64,000 nt of DNA from Zantedeschia hybrid cultivar (GCA_030544215.1 JARZZO010000003.1:30756379-30820378), one strand, 5' to 3'. Positions 9,901 to 20,866 are shown, counted from the first letter of the stretch. The notes: a model not told the origin generated them from the letters alone. Numbers and translations are program-made.

Positions 9901-10690
9901 AACGGAATACTTCACCAAGTGGGCAGAAGCTGAAGCGTACGTGGAGATCAAAGCATCAACCGTCTGCAAGTTCATCATGAAGAACATCATCACCCGATTC
10001 GGAATTCCAAGCACCATCGTCACCGACAATGGACCGCAGTTCGTGTCACAGGAATTGAAGGACCTCTGTAACAGGTATAAAATTGCATTGCATCATTCAT
10101 CTCCTTATTATCCGCAAGGCAATGGCCAAGCAGAGGCAACAAATAAGACTTTGATAAAAATCATCAAAAAGACGTGTAAATCTAATAAATTCACAGATTG
10201 GCCAGAAAAATTGGTTGAGGCTTTATGGGCCTATCGAACTTCAATCCGCACGCCTACTGGGCAGACTCCTTATTCCTTAACATTTGGAATGGAGGCGGTA
10301 GTTCCATATGAGATCCTCATACCGTCATTAAGAGTACAATTGAATAAGGAATTTTCTATTGATGAACATCGTTCGGCACTCCTTGCTCAATTGGAACTTT
10401 TAGATGAGAAAAGATGGTCAGCTGCTAATCATGCAAAAGTTTATCAAAATAGACTAGCACGTTTTTATCAAAAGAAAGTCATTGAACGTAAGTTCAAAGT
10501 CGGTGAAATGGTTGTTAAAAGAATTTTTATAAAACCTGGTGGTCCGCGTTCTAAGCTCCAACCCAACTGGGAAGGGCCTTATGTTGTATCGCACGCTTTT
10601 CCTGGTAATGCTTATCGTCTTGTTAATGCAGAAGGAGAAGAGCTAAAACATCCCTGGAATGGTTTATATCTTAAGAAATACTACCCTTAG
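6797..10690 (+). CDS. Tat-element Pol: RT, RNase H, archaeal-type RNase H, integrase
   Basis: This is the replication enzyme of the element. It has no early ATG, so translation as a frameshift product of Gag-protease is likely. In order: an acidic linker; reverse transcriptase (about 7520-8290) with the active-site YVDD at 7982-7993; a first RNase H (about 8400-8790); a second, archaeal-type RNase H (about 8870-9230) with acidic residues in FDGA, AEYEA, GDSQ and ADAL; then integrase. Integrase has its His/Cys zinc region at about 9630-9760 and the catalytic triad Asp (9836), Asp (10025), Glu (10133). The last two are separated by exactly 35 residues, as in the family. The frame is open to the TAG at 10688. 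No chromodomain is seen at the C-terminus, as expected for Tat. Confidence 0.92.
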   Translation, partial: NANLATNSSQILIEETSYLSDCTPPRGSFGQDSLLDLLCPSPREDSLVFPLVSQDFHPASSSLGYDSKFSEVRQSSQSSQVRKSRKSKGRQIPDRYLQDLADKCSSCSLIPQLLENPIQMPEDCMDDESVNDGYGVYELMHEKDPIVEEEDDEDAAEAYASGVKRFDEPSAAVEEPTKEINLGTEDEPKVVLVSKNLSTEDENAIVQVLKDYKDTFAWSYEDMPGLDSSLVEHRLTLKDGVSPVKQKLRRFHPQMALKMKEEVDKLHKAKFIRVVLYPQWVANIVPVMKNDGKVRICIDFRDLNRACPKDDFPLPHIDVLIDNTAGYETLSFMDGFSGYNQIKLAEEDQEKTSFTTPWGTYCYVVMPFGLKNAGATYQRAMMAIFHDMMHIDLEVYVDDLLVKSKTKAEHAKVLARVLERSREYQLKMNPKKCVFGVSSGKLLGFIVSKRGIEIDPNKAKAIREMPPPKNLKELRGLIGRLQFIRRFVSQHSQRCKPFYELTKPGVKFDWDDKCQEAFDGLKNYLASPPVLRPPSPGKPLILYISVLDDAVGAVLAQEDEEGKERVAYYLSKLLNPAEQRYTAMEKTCAALVWVVQKLKHYFLAHEVHLIARMNPIKFLLEKSVLTDRLARWQSFLSQFDIIYIQQKAIKGYAIAEHLAHHPLPRFDPVRSEFPDEELMSVNQIRDDMWTLHFDGALNSHGKGIGIVLLSPEGVTIPQAFQLDFPVTNNIAEYEALLAGLEAAHFHGATKLRIVGDSQLILRQVLTKYRTLDPKLKPYQELTSAYSKFFTKLIFVHVPRNQNILADALASLASSLDFPISKQSESIIVHRRLSPAVKNPSFLKTKEKLLKKVRDGDIIERREIMLMELLEEMDDEQKPWYYEIAKYCEDQSYPEEATTEEKRAIRRVSQRYTLVGGSLYKRGFDGVLLRCLDEDELWKVMEGAHSGVCGGHVNGQMLAKKILRQGFYWPTMEEDCVGYVRRCAKCQLHADKIHSPASSLHPVSSPWPFSMWAFDIIGPLGNPDSGIKQKSFILTATEYFTKWAEAEAYVEIKASTVCKFIMKNIITRFGIPSTIVTDNGPQFVSQELKDLCNRYKIALHHSSPYYPQGNGQAEATNKTLIKIIKKTCKSNKFTDWPEKLVEALWAYRTSIRTPTGQTPYSLTFGMEAVVPYEILIPSLRVQLNKEFSIDEHRSALLAQLELLDEKRWSAANHAKVYQNRLARFYQKKVIERKFKVGEMVVKRIFIKPGGPRSKLQPNWEGPYVVSHAFPGNAYRLVNAEGEELKHPWNGLYLKKYYP

Positions 10691-10992
10691 GTTAAAGAGT
10701 CGATCAGTATGGTACAAAGACCAGTGGAATCAGAAAATTTATAAACTCAAATTTCCTTATCAGTCTGAATAACTTAATTTCAAGCCCATTACTGCACACA
10801 CTGACACGTTTGATTCGTGAGTAACAAGAGATGACAAGTCCTAAAGAATATCGAAAGCTTGACCGAAAGTGTAAAGTACAGATCATTCATTTTAAAGCAA
10901 AAATTCTGTTTTAAATTCGGCCCGTGATGTCGGAACGAGACTTAGAATAGATTACCAAGAATACCCGCCATCTTAGTAGGAGGCCGTCATAA

Positions 10993-11005
10993 AAAAAAGG
11001 GGGTG
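10993..11005 (+). other. Polypurine-like tract (A8G5) after pol
   Basis: A run of eight A followed by GGGGG resembles a polypurine tract but lies 2 kb before the LTR. A similar A-run plus GGGGG is found at about 2269-2282, immediately before gag. They could be central priming sites or remnants. Confidence 0.4.
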
Positions 11006-11444
11006 ATCTGTCCCGAAAAAAAAAGAAGAAAAGCAAAAGCAAGGCAAAAGCCAAATGTCAAATCAAAAAGGCCATTACATTACAAACGTTACATCAAGGC
11101 CATGAAATGAAATAAAAGGGAACGCAAGGTCGATAAATACCCCGGAAAGAAAATGACCGAACCCCAACGGATATTAGGGTAGGAAAGGAACATCTTTTTA
11201 AGTCTCCGGAACCTTCTTATGGGCTTTCTAAACTTATTCATCTTTTCTTTCTAAAGAAATGTACTTCAAACTTAAGGAATAGTTTAGATCGACTAAGGGT
11301 CAAATCATCAAATGGGATCACGAATGGAAACACAAATTCAAACACGATGGGTTTAAGTTAAGTTGTTGAAGAACAATTTGGAAATTAAGTTAATAAATGA
11401 ATATGATCTTTTGATCCAAGTACCATGCTGATCTTTTAGTCAAA

Positions 11445-11630
11445 AATCCAAAAAAATTACATAAGTCAAAATTACAAAAAAAATACATATATCAAAATCC
11501 AAAAAAATACATAAGTCAAAAATCCAAAAAAATACATATGTTTTAAAATTCAAAAAAAATACATATGTCAAAAAAATTCAAAAAAAAATACATATGTCAA
11601 AATTCAAAAAAAGGCATATATTTCAAAACC
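11445..11630. repeat. AT-rich minisatellite in the Tat spacer
   Basis: About seven imperfect copies of a 25-30 bp unit of the type TACATATGTCAAAAATCC followed by a run of A. Unit length varies through the A-run. No coding potential. Confidence 0.75.
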
Positions 11631-11966
11631 CCAAACAAAAATGAATATTTCAAAACAACAAAAATATTTCAATTAGCATCTGCTTATTGCATTTAGTATG
11701 TCTCATTCCTTTTATTTTCAGTGAGCATATGTCTGCTTGCATGTTGCATTTTTACTTAAGTTTGATTATTCTCATTACCTTTGTTAATAAAGGCTATGCC
11801 CCTTGACCCTTCTACCAAGAATAGGATCAAGTAGTCGGTTACTTAACCAGGCAAGGGGCTAAGCCTAAACAGATGCTTAACATGTTTGTTAAAGTCATAT
11901 ACAGGATACAAGGCATTGGTAAAGTTGGAATTCGAATAGAGAACAGTCAGAAACCTGTTTCTGTGA

Positions 11967-12036
11967 GTAAAAGGCGTCGAGAAACACTGACGCGTTTCAA
12001 AGTTGAATGGCGTCTGCACGACACGATGCGTTTCAG
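11967..12036. repeat. Two 34-bp dyad modules in the Tat spacer
   Basis: 11967-12000 has arms GTAAAAGGCGTC and GACGCGTTTCAA. 12003-12036 has arms TTGAATGGCGTC and GATGCGTTTCAG. Both have 10-bp spacers and they lie 2 bp apart. Confidence 0.82.
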
Positions 12037-13068
12037 CTCTTTATATGATTTATTCGAAATTCCATGTTTTGGATGTTTAAATTGAATATTTTGTTTGGAA
12101 TTATTAACAATTTTGATTTAAGGAAATTCAAGTAAAGCTGGAAATATCAAGAAGATCCCACTGTGGGAGTTAAGAAGTCCTGACCGTGGCTAAAAAGACG
12201 GTTATTTCTACCCCTGTATTATTTCATGTAATTATTTTGCATTCGCATTATTATATGATAAATATTTATTAGAGTATATCAAGGACCTTGTGTTTTTGAT
12301 GAAACTGGAATTTGAGTTCCCCTTCAACAAAAACAGTGATAATTCCAGAGGATTCTTAATCACACGGATAGGCCGTTGGATTGTTAATTAGTGGGGACGA
12401 TGGTTCCACTTTTGTGAAACGGTGCGTGGATAAACGAGCTTCGGCTTAGCACTGAATTACAAGAATTGGTATCTTGACTCATTAATGGCAATTTAACAAT
12501 ATTATCCTTGATTAATTTATATTTTATTTGATTTTATATTTTTCTTTTAGCCCAGCATGCATCATGTAGGACTTTGAAATCATTGTGATAAGGATTAATT
12601 ATTGATTAAGTTTCAGACCATTAATCAAACAACTCAAACATGATATGAAATATTCCATTCTGAATTGAGTATCTTGATTATCTTTGAGGTTCGCTTGAAG
12701 ATATCCTTGGAGTTCTATCCTTGATTGGATTCTTTATCCAATATTTCTTGTTTTCTTTTAAGATCCATCATGGCTGCAGCACGTCCACATTGGCTGGCAA
12801 ACGCTCCCCATGATGAAACCTACAGTGTCTATGACCTGGGGTACTTCCCACTCCGAGGAGGTTGATCGACCTTATTTTATTTCCTTGTCTACCTCATCCA
12901 GACAGGATTAATTCCATTGATTTCTTTGAACTATCTTCATTAATGATTTTGAGAAAAATTCTAATCATGTGATGTTAAGAGCGTATCTCATCACACCTTG
13001 GCATCACCTTTTCAGTACATTCCATTTCATTTCACTCCCTTGCAAAGACGATGCCAAGGTGAGGCAGC

Positions 13069-14398
13069 TGTAGACACGCTAATTTTGACGTCATTTTGAG
13101 TAAATTTCATATCATATAATAATGCCTCAGAATGGTCTGATATTTAACCATTGATTAATTTTTATTAATCTTTTTGAGTGTCGGGTCGAACAGACATGTT
13201 TAAGTTAATCAATTGAATTGATTTTAACTCAAATTTCAGTTAAAATATGAAAAATCCTAAAAGGCGTCGACTTATGTGGACGCGTTTTAGAGTTTATTCC
13301 TGTTTTAACGTTTAAATTTGAATGTTAATTAATTGATTTATTAGTTAAAAGGCGTCTGTAGAGGTCGACGCGTTTTAGGTTTCCTAAGCTGTTTTAACTT
13401 CTCTTCCGGATGTTTATCCTTATCTTAATTAGGGTAAAAGACGTCTACATAAGTGGACGCGTTTTAGCTAATAAAGATAAAGATAAGTTTTCCCGGATGT
13501 TTATCCTTCTCTTAATTTAATCTGAAAGGCGTCAGCCAAGGTTGACGCGTTTTAGATAATTACAGATAAAGATGAATTAATCAGTAATTATCTGTCGATT
13601 AAAGTAGATAAATCCGAGATTTTTCTATGTTAATCGCGAACGCAGAAAAAGCCTATAAATACCTTGCATCTCAAGGAGTTAAAAAAAAAAAAGAGAGAGA
13701 GAGAATTATTGAGCCTCAGCGTTATAGCAATTTGAAGATCGAAGCAACCACGCCGGAGCGCTGCCATTTCCAGAAGTCGGCATCCTTCTTCAAGATCTTC
13801 ATCTCTTCAAAGCTTCAACCAACTGGACTGGGCATAAGTTTTTTTCATATTTGAATTTCATTTTCATTCTTTAGTTTCATTCTCTCATATTCACTGTATG
13901 CAACACACACCACATCATCAATCTTCTAAAACCCATCTGTTCTAAAGGGGTTTCAAAGTCAATTAAAACAAGTGAGTTGCTGTTTAAGCATGTTTCTAAT
14001 CATGGTTAATTTTGATACTTCTATTTAGATTCTCATCACTATTTCTTCTTTATTGTTTCTGTCTCTCTATCTCTGCTGCATTCAACAACAACAACAAGAA
14101 ATCAACAAAAAGAGGAAAATCAAGCACGAAGCCAGGAGAACTTCTGGACGATCCTCAACATTCAACAGCAAGAACAAAAGGATAAAGAGGCTCTCTTTCT
14201 TCAGCCGGCTGAAGGAGGGGAACCAAGGATTCATTCTTCCGCGTTTAAACAGGTAGGCGATCAAACTTCTTTTGAAGCTTTTTAGTTAAAAGTTTCTGGC
14301 GATCACAGCACCTTAGCTGCATTTTTTTAATAGGTTAATTTACCCTAAACAACATAGTTTTTCACATAAATCACATGAGCAAATTTTCAGCACCTACA
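13069..14398 (+). repeat. 3' LTR of the Tat element (complete, 1330 bp)
   Basis: Starts TGTAGACACG and ends CTACA (short terminal inverted repeat TGTAG/CTACA). It matches the window's first 1149 bases from 13250 on. It contains the same four dyad modules and the TATA box at 13653-13661. Confidence 0.95.
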
Positions 14399-15162
14399 AG
14401 AGGGTCACCTGGTGAACCCCGGGGTCAGCTAGTACCGGTGTCGGAGTGGTACATTCGGAGAGTCACTCATGCTGAGGGAAGGAGTAACCACCTGAGCCGG
14501 TTGGGCCGGAGTAGCTAGTGTGCTATCCGAGGGGTTACTGCTTGGTCTCAGCGGGTCGAGGTTTTTCCCACCGTTGCTGTGTGGTTAGCGAGTTCTATCG
14601 AGACGACAGTTGTGGGTTTCCCTAGTCGGCTGGTTTAAAATATGCATGTTTATTATATTTCGATTGCATGTGATTTCACGTTAAGAATTAGGAATTGTAC
14701 CTCCTGTGTTTATCACTTTACCGTTAGTTGTACCTTGCACTTGTGGGTGTGTGCGTGGGCAGTGGGGATCGAAGGATCCCTACTGAGTCTTGTCTTTGAG
14801 ACTCACCCCCTGCGGTTTTCAGGTGAGGACTCTCAGCAGACCTAGCAAGGAGAGTGCGGCCGTGAGTTGAGCACCGTCAGCAGTTATTCCGGGGTATGCC
14901 CCGACGTAGTTGTTATTTTATTTCTGGCTTGTACGTTTAATTATTTCTTTTCTGTTGGAATATGTAATTATTTGCTGTATCGAGTCGCATTGTAATAATT
15001 TTTAATTCCTGCACTTCTATTTCAGTTCAATGCGATGTGAATGTTTAGCTTAGTTTATTATTTATCTCCCAGACTTGATTAGATCCTGGTTTGGTTCCAA
15101 ATTAATGATTCGGTACCCATTTAGTAATCGGATCCCCGATTATAGGGTGGCGGGTCGTTACA
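14399..15162 (+). repeat. 5' LTR of the chromovirus, right part
   Basis: Colinear without gaps with 21509-22272 of the 3' LTR (offset 7110). The left ~1.58 kb lies beyond the inserted Tat element, outside the window. Ends GGGTCGTTACA, followed two bases later by the primer-binding site. Confidence 0.95.
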
Positions 15163-15164
15163 GT

Positions 15165-15176
15165 TGGTATCAGAGC
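15165..15176 (+). other. Primer-binding site, initiator-Met tRNA type
   Basis: TGGTATCAGAGC, the standard plant retrotransposon site complementary to the 3' end of initiator methionine tRNA, two bases after the LTR. Confidence 0.92.
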
Positions 15177-15319
15177 ATACAGTCTGGCAAATAAATAAAT
15201 AACTAAGTTAAATATCGTAAATTCGGCAAATAAATACATTATCCCGTACAGGCATGGCGGTAGCATAGGCTTTAGGACTCTAATTAGAACTTTTTGATTT
15301 TGTAATTGTAGGCGAGTAG

Positions 15320-18300
15320 ATGGCTCCCAGAAGGAGGATGCCAGTTATTCGAGAGCAGGGAGACGTCCCTAGTGGGTCCGAGGCCGGGTGGCCGAGTGTA
15401 GAGCAGTTTATGGAGGCTATGATGGACACTATGGCTCGATACCAGACGCGAGACCCCAGTGAGAGTTCCAGTGCGCGGGGAGGGTCCACAGCCACACTTG
15501 AGAGGTTTCTGAAGCTGAGGCCACCTCACTTCACCGGTCGTCCCGACCCTGACTAGGCCATTCACTGGCTTAGAGAGATAGAGAAGACTTTTGATACCAT
15601 GGACTGTGCAGCAGTAGAGCGGACCCCGTTGGCTACCTTCATGCTGAAGGATAGTGCCTATGACTGGTGGACCACTTTGAAGAGTTTGTCTTACGAGAAC
15701 AAGAGTCTTAGGGAAATTCCATGGGAGACATTTGTTAAGGAGTTCAATGCACAGTATTTCCCTAGACACGTCCAGAGGGCCAAGGAGAGGGAGTTCATGG
15801 ATCTGACGCAGGGGAGTATGACGGTACTCGAGTACCAGGCGAAGTTTGTTTCGCTAGGACGGTTTGTGCCTTTCATATATGGGGATGAGGAGCGTCGTAC
15901 TGAGAGGTTCGTGGACGGACTGAGGCTTAGTCTGAGGAACTTCGTGGCGTCTCACTGTTGCACGGATCTGGCTTCTGCGGTTAGATGTGCGGCAGCAGTG
16001 GAGGCTCAACAGAGCCAGTCGGCCCGGGAGAGAGGACTGGTTGCTCAGAGCCCAGTTCGTGGCAGGGGTAAGGCAGCGGCAGCAGCCCCTTCATCTGGAT
16101 CGGGATCGTCGTCACTCGGCTCCCGATTCAGGAGATTCTTCAGGGGTGGTGGCAGCAGTAGTGGCAGCAGTAGTGGCAGCAGCGGCAGCAACAGGCCCGG
16201 GCAGGGTCAGCAAAGTCAGACAGTATCCAGTACACCGCAAGGGCCAGCTCAGAGGCTTCCGGCAGTCTGTCAGCACTGTGGGGGTGCCCATGGTGGGACT
16301 CAGTGTCCCACTCTCCCCAGGAGGTGTTTCACTTGAGGCCAGCAGGGCCATTTGGCGAGGCAGTGCCCGCAGGGGCATGGTCAGGGGCATGGTTCAGGTG
16401 AGCAGAAGAAGCCGAGGACCCAGGGGAGAGTGCTAGCTATCACCAGGAGGGAGGCTCGCGCGTCCAACTTGGTGGAAGGTACACTTTCTGTCCTTGGAAA
16501 TTCTGCACACGTATTGATTGATTCGGGTGCTTCGCATTCTTTCATTTCTGAGCAGTTCCTAGATATTCTTTCTGCACCCGTTGATGAGTTATCTGATGGT
16601 TTGATGGTGGAGGTTCCTTCTGGAGACTTTATAATATCTTATAATTGTTTGAGGAATGTTCCCTTGACCATCGAGGGTCATGTGCTACCTGCCCAGTTAG
16701 TTGTTCTTGCCATTTGTGACTTTGATATCATCCTGGGCATGGATTGGTTGGAAGCCTTGTATGCGGAGGTGGACTGCCACAGGAAGAGGGTGCGATTCTC
16801 CATTCCGGACATCCCGACATTCTTCTTCCAAGGTATTAGGCTTTCTTCCCGAGGTATTCTTATTTCTGCCTTTAAGGCACAGAGGTTGCTTGCTGGTGGT
16901 TGTGAGGCTTTCCTTGCCTCTGTTGTTGTCTCTAATGTCCGGGATAGTCTCAGCCCTGGGGAGGTACCTGTTGTATGTGAGTTCATAGATGTATTTCCTG
17001 AGGAGCTGCTTGGCCTTCCTCCTCAGCGAGATGTCGAATTTACCATCGAGCTTGCACCAGGTACGGCGCCCTTGTCTAAGGCCCCGTATCGGATGGCGCC
17101 AGCCGAACTCGCTGAGTTGAAGGCGCAGTTGCAGGAGCTGCTGAATAAGGGTTTCATTCGTCCCTGTACATCTCCATGGGGTGCTCCAGTTCTGTTTGTT
17201 AGAAAGAAGGATGGTTCTCTGAGATTGTGCATTGACTATAGGCAGCTGAACCAGGTAACGATAAAGAATAAGTACCCACTTCCAAGGATCGATGATTTGA
17301 TGGATCAGCTGCAGTCTGCAAGGATATTTTCCAAGATCGACTTGAGATCCGGATATTATCAGATGAGGATCCGGGATGTTGATGTTAGTAAGACGGCTTT
17401 CAGAACTCGGTATGGACATTATGAGTTTTTGGTTATGCCCTGTGGCTTGACCAATGCTCCGGCGGCCTTTATGGAGCTGATGAACCGAGTCTTCAGGACC
17501 TACCTGGATCAGTTTGTGGTTGTGTTTATTGATGATATTCTGATCTATTCTTCTTCTGAGGAAGAGCATGCCACCCATCTTCGGGCAGTATTGCAGGTCC
17601 TGAGGGAGCACCAACTTTACGCCAAGTTTAGCAAGTGTGAGTTTTGGCTAGACGAGGTGCACTTCCTTGGGCATGTTATTTCTGGCAATGGTATCGCAGT
17701 AGATCCAGCCAAGATCGAGGCGGTGATGGATTGGAGCAGGCCGACTTCAGTGACTGAGATCAGGAGCTTTCTGGGGCTTGCCGGTTATTACCGGCGGTTT
17801 GTTCATGGATTTTCTTCGATAGCAGCCCCCTTGTCGAGGTTGACTCGAAAGGGAGTTCGCTTTGTGTGGATCGAGGATTGTGAGTAGAGTTTTATTGAGT
17901 TAAAGACCCGTCTCACGTCAGCCCCTGTGCTGGTGCTTCCATCTGGATCCGGTGGATTTGTAGTTTACTCTGATGCGTCCCGTCGAGGTTTGGGCGCAGT
18001 TCTAATGCAGCATGGCAGGACAGTGGCTTATGCTTCTCGACAGCTGAAGAAGCATGAAGAGAACTATCCTACTCATGATTTGGAGTTGGCAGCTGTGGTA
18101 TTTGCACTCAAGATCTGGAGGCATTATCTTTATGGGGAGAAATTCCAGGTTTTCACCGATCACAAGAGTTTGAAATATGTGTTCACTCAGAGAGACCTGA
18201 ATTTGAGGCAGCGAAGGTGGATGGAGTTCATTAAAGATTATGACTTTGACCTTTCTTATCATCCGGGCAAGGCGAATGTGGTGGCAGACGCCTTGAGTCG

Positions 18301-19837
18301 GAAGACGGTCATGTCATACCTTATGGTTCGAGAGTGGAAATTGTTTGAGCAGGTGGTGGAATCTTCCTTTAGGGTCCCACGTGAAGATGATAGAGCCGTG
18401 CTGGTCAGTTTGACTGTGAGACCAGCTGTGTATCATGCGGTAATTGAGGCTCAGAGGGCAGATGTTGAGTTACCACAGATCCTCCAGAGGTCAGAGGTGG
18501 AGTTGTGGGACGACGGTACTGTCAGGTTCAGAGGTAGACTTTATGTTCCAACTGAGGAGGACGTGCGCCGATGTGTTCTTGATGAGGCGCACCGTTCGAG
18601 ATATGCAGTGCATCCTGGGACAACAAAGATGTATCATTGTTTGAGGAGGCACTTCTGGTGACCCGGTATGAAGAAAGATGTGGCTGAATATGTGGCCAGA
18701 TGCATGACTTGTCAACAGGTTAAAGCCGAGCATCAGAGACCTGGTGGATTGCTACAGCCCTTGCCGATTCCAGAGTGGAAATGGGAGCATGCGACGATGG
18801 ACTTCGTGATGGGATTGCCTACATCCCCTAACAGGAGAGATGCCATCTGGGTCATCGTTGATCGGCTGACCAAGTCGGCACACTTCCTAGCTATTAGGAA
18901 GGACTGGTCAGTCGGCAAGCTGGCAAAGTTGTTTGTAGACCGGATCATCTCTCTGCACGGGATACCTTTGTCCATTGTATCAGATCGAGATCCAAGGTTT
19001 ACTTCCAGATTCTGGAAGAGCTTTCAGCAGGCATTAGGCACTCAGTTGGCTTTCAACTCAGCCTACCATCCCGAGACTGACGGGCAGTCGGAGAGGACTA
19101 TTCAGACCTTGGAGGATATGCTCAGAGCTTGTTGCCTAGACTGGGGAGGTTCTTGGGAGCAGTATTTGTCCACAGTAGAATTTGCCTATAACAACAGTTA
19201 CCATTCTAGTATCGGCATGGCGCCTTACGAGGCTTTGTATGGGCGACCGTGCCGATCTCCAGTATGTTGGTCCGAGATCGGTGAAAGGCAGATAGCGGGA
19301 CCCGAGTTAGTACAGCAGTGTGCTGAGATTGCCAGGTTAGTTCGGCAGAGGTTGACCGCAGCTCAGAGTAGGCAGAAGAGTTATGCTGACATCCGACGGA
19401 GACCACTTGAGTTTGAAGCTGGGGACCACGTGTTTCTCCGAGTCTCACCCTCCAAGGGTGTGATGAGATTCGGGAAGCGAGGCAAGCTGAGTCCACGATA
19501 TATTGGGCCTTTTCCCATCCTTGCTCGGATTGGGGAAACCGCGTATCAGCTGGCCTTGCCGCCCAGTCTTGCAGGGGTGCACGATGTGTTCCATGTTTCC
19601 TTACTAAGAAAGTATGTTCAGGATCCGTCCCATGTCTTGGATTTTTCAGAGTTGGAGGTCGCTGAGGACCTGTCCTTTCCAGAATATCCTGTTCATATTG
19701 AGGATCGCAGAGAACAGGTCATGCGAAACAAGATTGTACCGTTGGTCAAGGTGATTTGGCAGTACCGCTCCGAAGGTGAGGCAACCTGGGAGCGAGAGGA
19801 TGAGATGCGGGAGCAGTTCCCTTACCTCTTTTCGTAA
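15320..19837 (+). pseudogene. Chromovirus gag-pol with four in-frame stops
   Basis: One frame of about 1505 codons from ATG 15320 to TAA 19835, with no frameshift but stops at 15554 (TAG), 16334 (TGA), 17885 (TAG) and 18659 (TGA). Order: Gag (15400-16000), Ser/Gly-rich linker, CCHC knuckle broken by the 16334 stop at its second Cys, and protease (DSGAS, Asp at 16520). Reverse transcriptase follows (FIDD at 17525-17536), then RNase H (about 17935-18300). Integrase has a zinc region broken by the 18659 stop and catalytic Asp 18800, Asp 18983 and Glu 19091 (35 residues between the last two). A chromodomain-like end lies at about 19700-19834. All catalytic residues remain, so decay is recent. Two TAG stops and the 18659 TGA could each come from one C-to-T or G-to-A change, as expected from deamination of methylated cytosine. 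Confidence 0.9.
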
Positions 19838-19910
19838 GTTTCCTTGTGAACTTATATCCCTGTTTTGACCTTGTTAATTCTAAGCAGTCAATTTCGGGGA
19901 CGAAATTCTT

Positions 19911-19925
19911 TTAAGGGGGGGAGAT
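19911..19925 (+). other. Polypurine tract of the chromovirus
   Basis: AAGGGGGGGAGA directly before the TG of the 3' LTR, preceded by the GGGGACGAAATT sequence usual at this place in chromoviruses. Confidence 0.85.
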
Positions 19926-20005
19926 TGTAAGGATCGTGACCTTCGGATCCGGTTTTCGGGGTTGGACCTTGTGGTTCTAACCTCAGTGAGGGCGGAGATT
20001 CTGTG

Positions 20006-20307
20006 TTGATTCGCGTCAGGACATCGAGACGCGTTTTAAACGGCGTCCACCGTCGCAGACACATTTCAGGTTCTGCCACGTGGGTGCCACGTGGGCTGGC
20101 TTCGGGCCGCGAGGGTACGGCCCTGTCTTGTCGCCTGAACAGCGACCACGTGTGTCGACGCCTTTCAGACTGCGACTCTGGGATTGTCAGAGTACGACCC
20201 TGACATGTCGTCTGAACGGCGTCTGCCTTGAACGACGCGTTTCAGAGTCTTGTCAGAGCAGCCGTCACATCAACTGAATGGTGTCCGTGGATGTCGACGC
20301 GTTTTAG
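20006..20307. repeat. First cluster of five 34-bp dyad modules in the chromovirus LTR
   Basis: Modules at 20006-20039, 20036-20069, 20135-20168, 20212-20245 and 20274-20307, each 12-10-12. The first two share TTAA. Examples of arms: CTGAACGGCGTC/GACGCGTTTCAG and CTGAATGGTGTC/GACGCGTTTTAG. Confidence 0.85.
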
Positions 20308-20866
20308 TCAGTCTCTGGTTAACCCCGCGAGCCCTCCTTCTTTCCCTCATTTTCTCCTCTCTTCCTCTCTTTCCCTTCCGACGAACTCGGCAGCGATCCC
20401 TCCTCCTCCCTCTTTTCCTCCCACCATTTCATCTCTCCCTCCACTCCATCATCTACCTAGCTCCTACCACCACCACCTCCACTTCCACTGCGGCGTTCTA
20501 CTCTCCGGACGGCGGCCGACGTCACGGTGGAGCAAGGACGACCACGGCGGTACCGGCGGCGGCGTGGGGAGAGTCGGGTGGATGGCTTGAAGCTCGGAGG
20601 CGTTCAAGTATCCGGTAGGGTGACGGTTCCCATAAGCATCGTGTTTAAGCCATGTTTTCCCCCGTTTAAGCTCGTTATGGATCTTTGGTTTCGGGGGGTA
20701 GAATGAGCATGTTTAGGTGTTCTTTTGATGATATGGAGGGTTTTGCTATGAATGTGATTTCCTATGAATTGTGTTGCCCCTCTTTCTCCTCCGTTTTCGG
20801 GTGATTTTGGAGTTATTTGGGTTGAAAAGGGAGCCCTCGGGCTCATGGCAACTCTGGTTCCTGGGG

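Larger units (their letters stand above)
10691..13068 (+). other. Non-coding spacer between pol and the 3' LTR of the Tat element
   Basis: This is 2.4 kb without a convincing gene, which is usual for Tat elements. It contains a polypurine-like A8G5 tract (about 10993-11005), an AT-rich tandem array (about 11445-11630) and two dyad modules (11967-12000, 12003-12036). The true polypurine tract for plus-strand synthesis should lie just before 13069, where CCAAGGTGAGGCAGC is only weakly purine-rich. Confidence 0.6.
1..14398 (+). mobile_element. Ty3/gypsy retrotransposon, Tat lineage, near-complete
   Basis: Layout in order: 5' LTR (first ~181 bases outside the window), primer-binding site, ~1.1-kb leader, Gag-protease ORF, RT-RNaseH-second RNaseH-integrase ORF, ~2.4-kb non-coding spacer, complete 3' LTR. 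The second, archaeal-type RNase H between RNase H and integrase is the hallmark of the Tat lineage of plant Ty3/gypsy. LTRs begin TGTAG and end CTACA. By eye the two LTRs differ at only 5 positions over the 1149 shared bases, so the insertion is recent. It sits inside the 5' LTR of the chromovirus that follows. The base after 14398 corresponds exactly to 21509 in the unbroken 3' LTR of that chromovirus, so the expected 5-bp target duplication is AGAGG; its left copy is outside the window. Both ORFs are open, so the element may still be active. Confidence 0.93.

Noticed and set aside
14642..14845. 67-codon open frame repeated at 21752-21955
   Set aside because: Present only because it lies in both chromovirus LTRs; no domain.
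15284..15769. 161-codon open frame on the minus strand
   Set aside because: Shadow of the chromovirus gag frame.
16697..17614. 305-codon open frame on the minus strand
   Set aside because: Antisense to the chromovirus protease and RT; no family features.
20228..20618. Two overlapping open frames of about 120 codons in the chromovirus LTR
   Set aside because: Pyrimidine-rich LTR sequence gives Ser/Pro/His-rich products without family resemblance.
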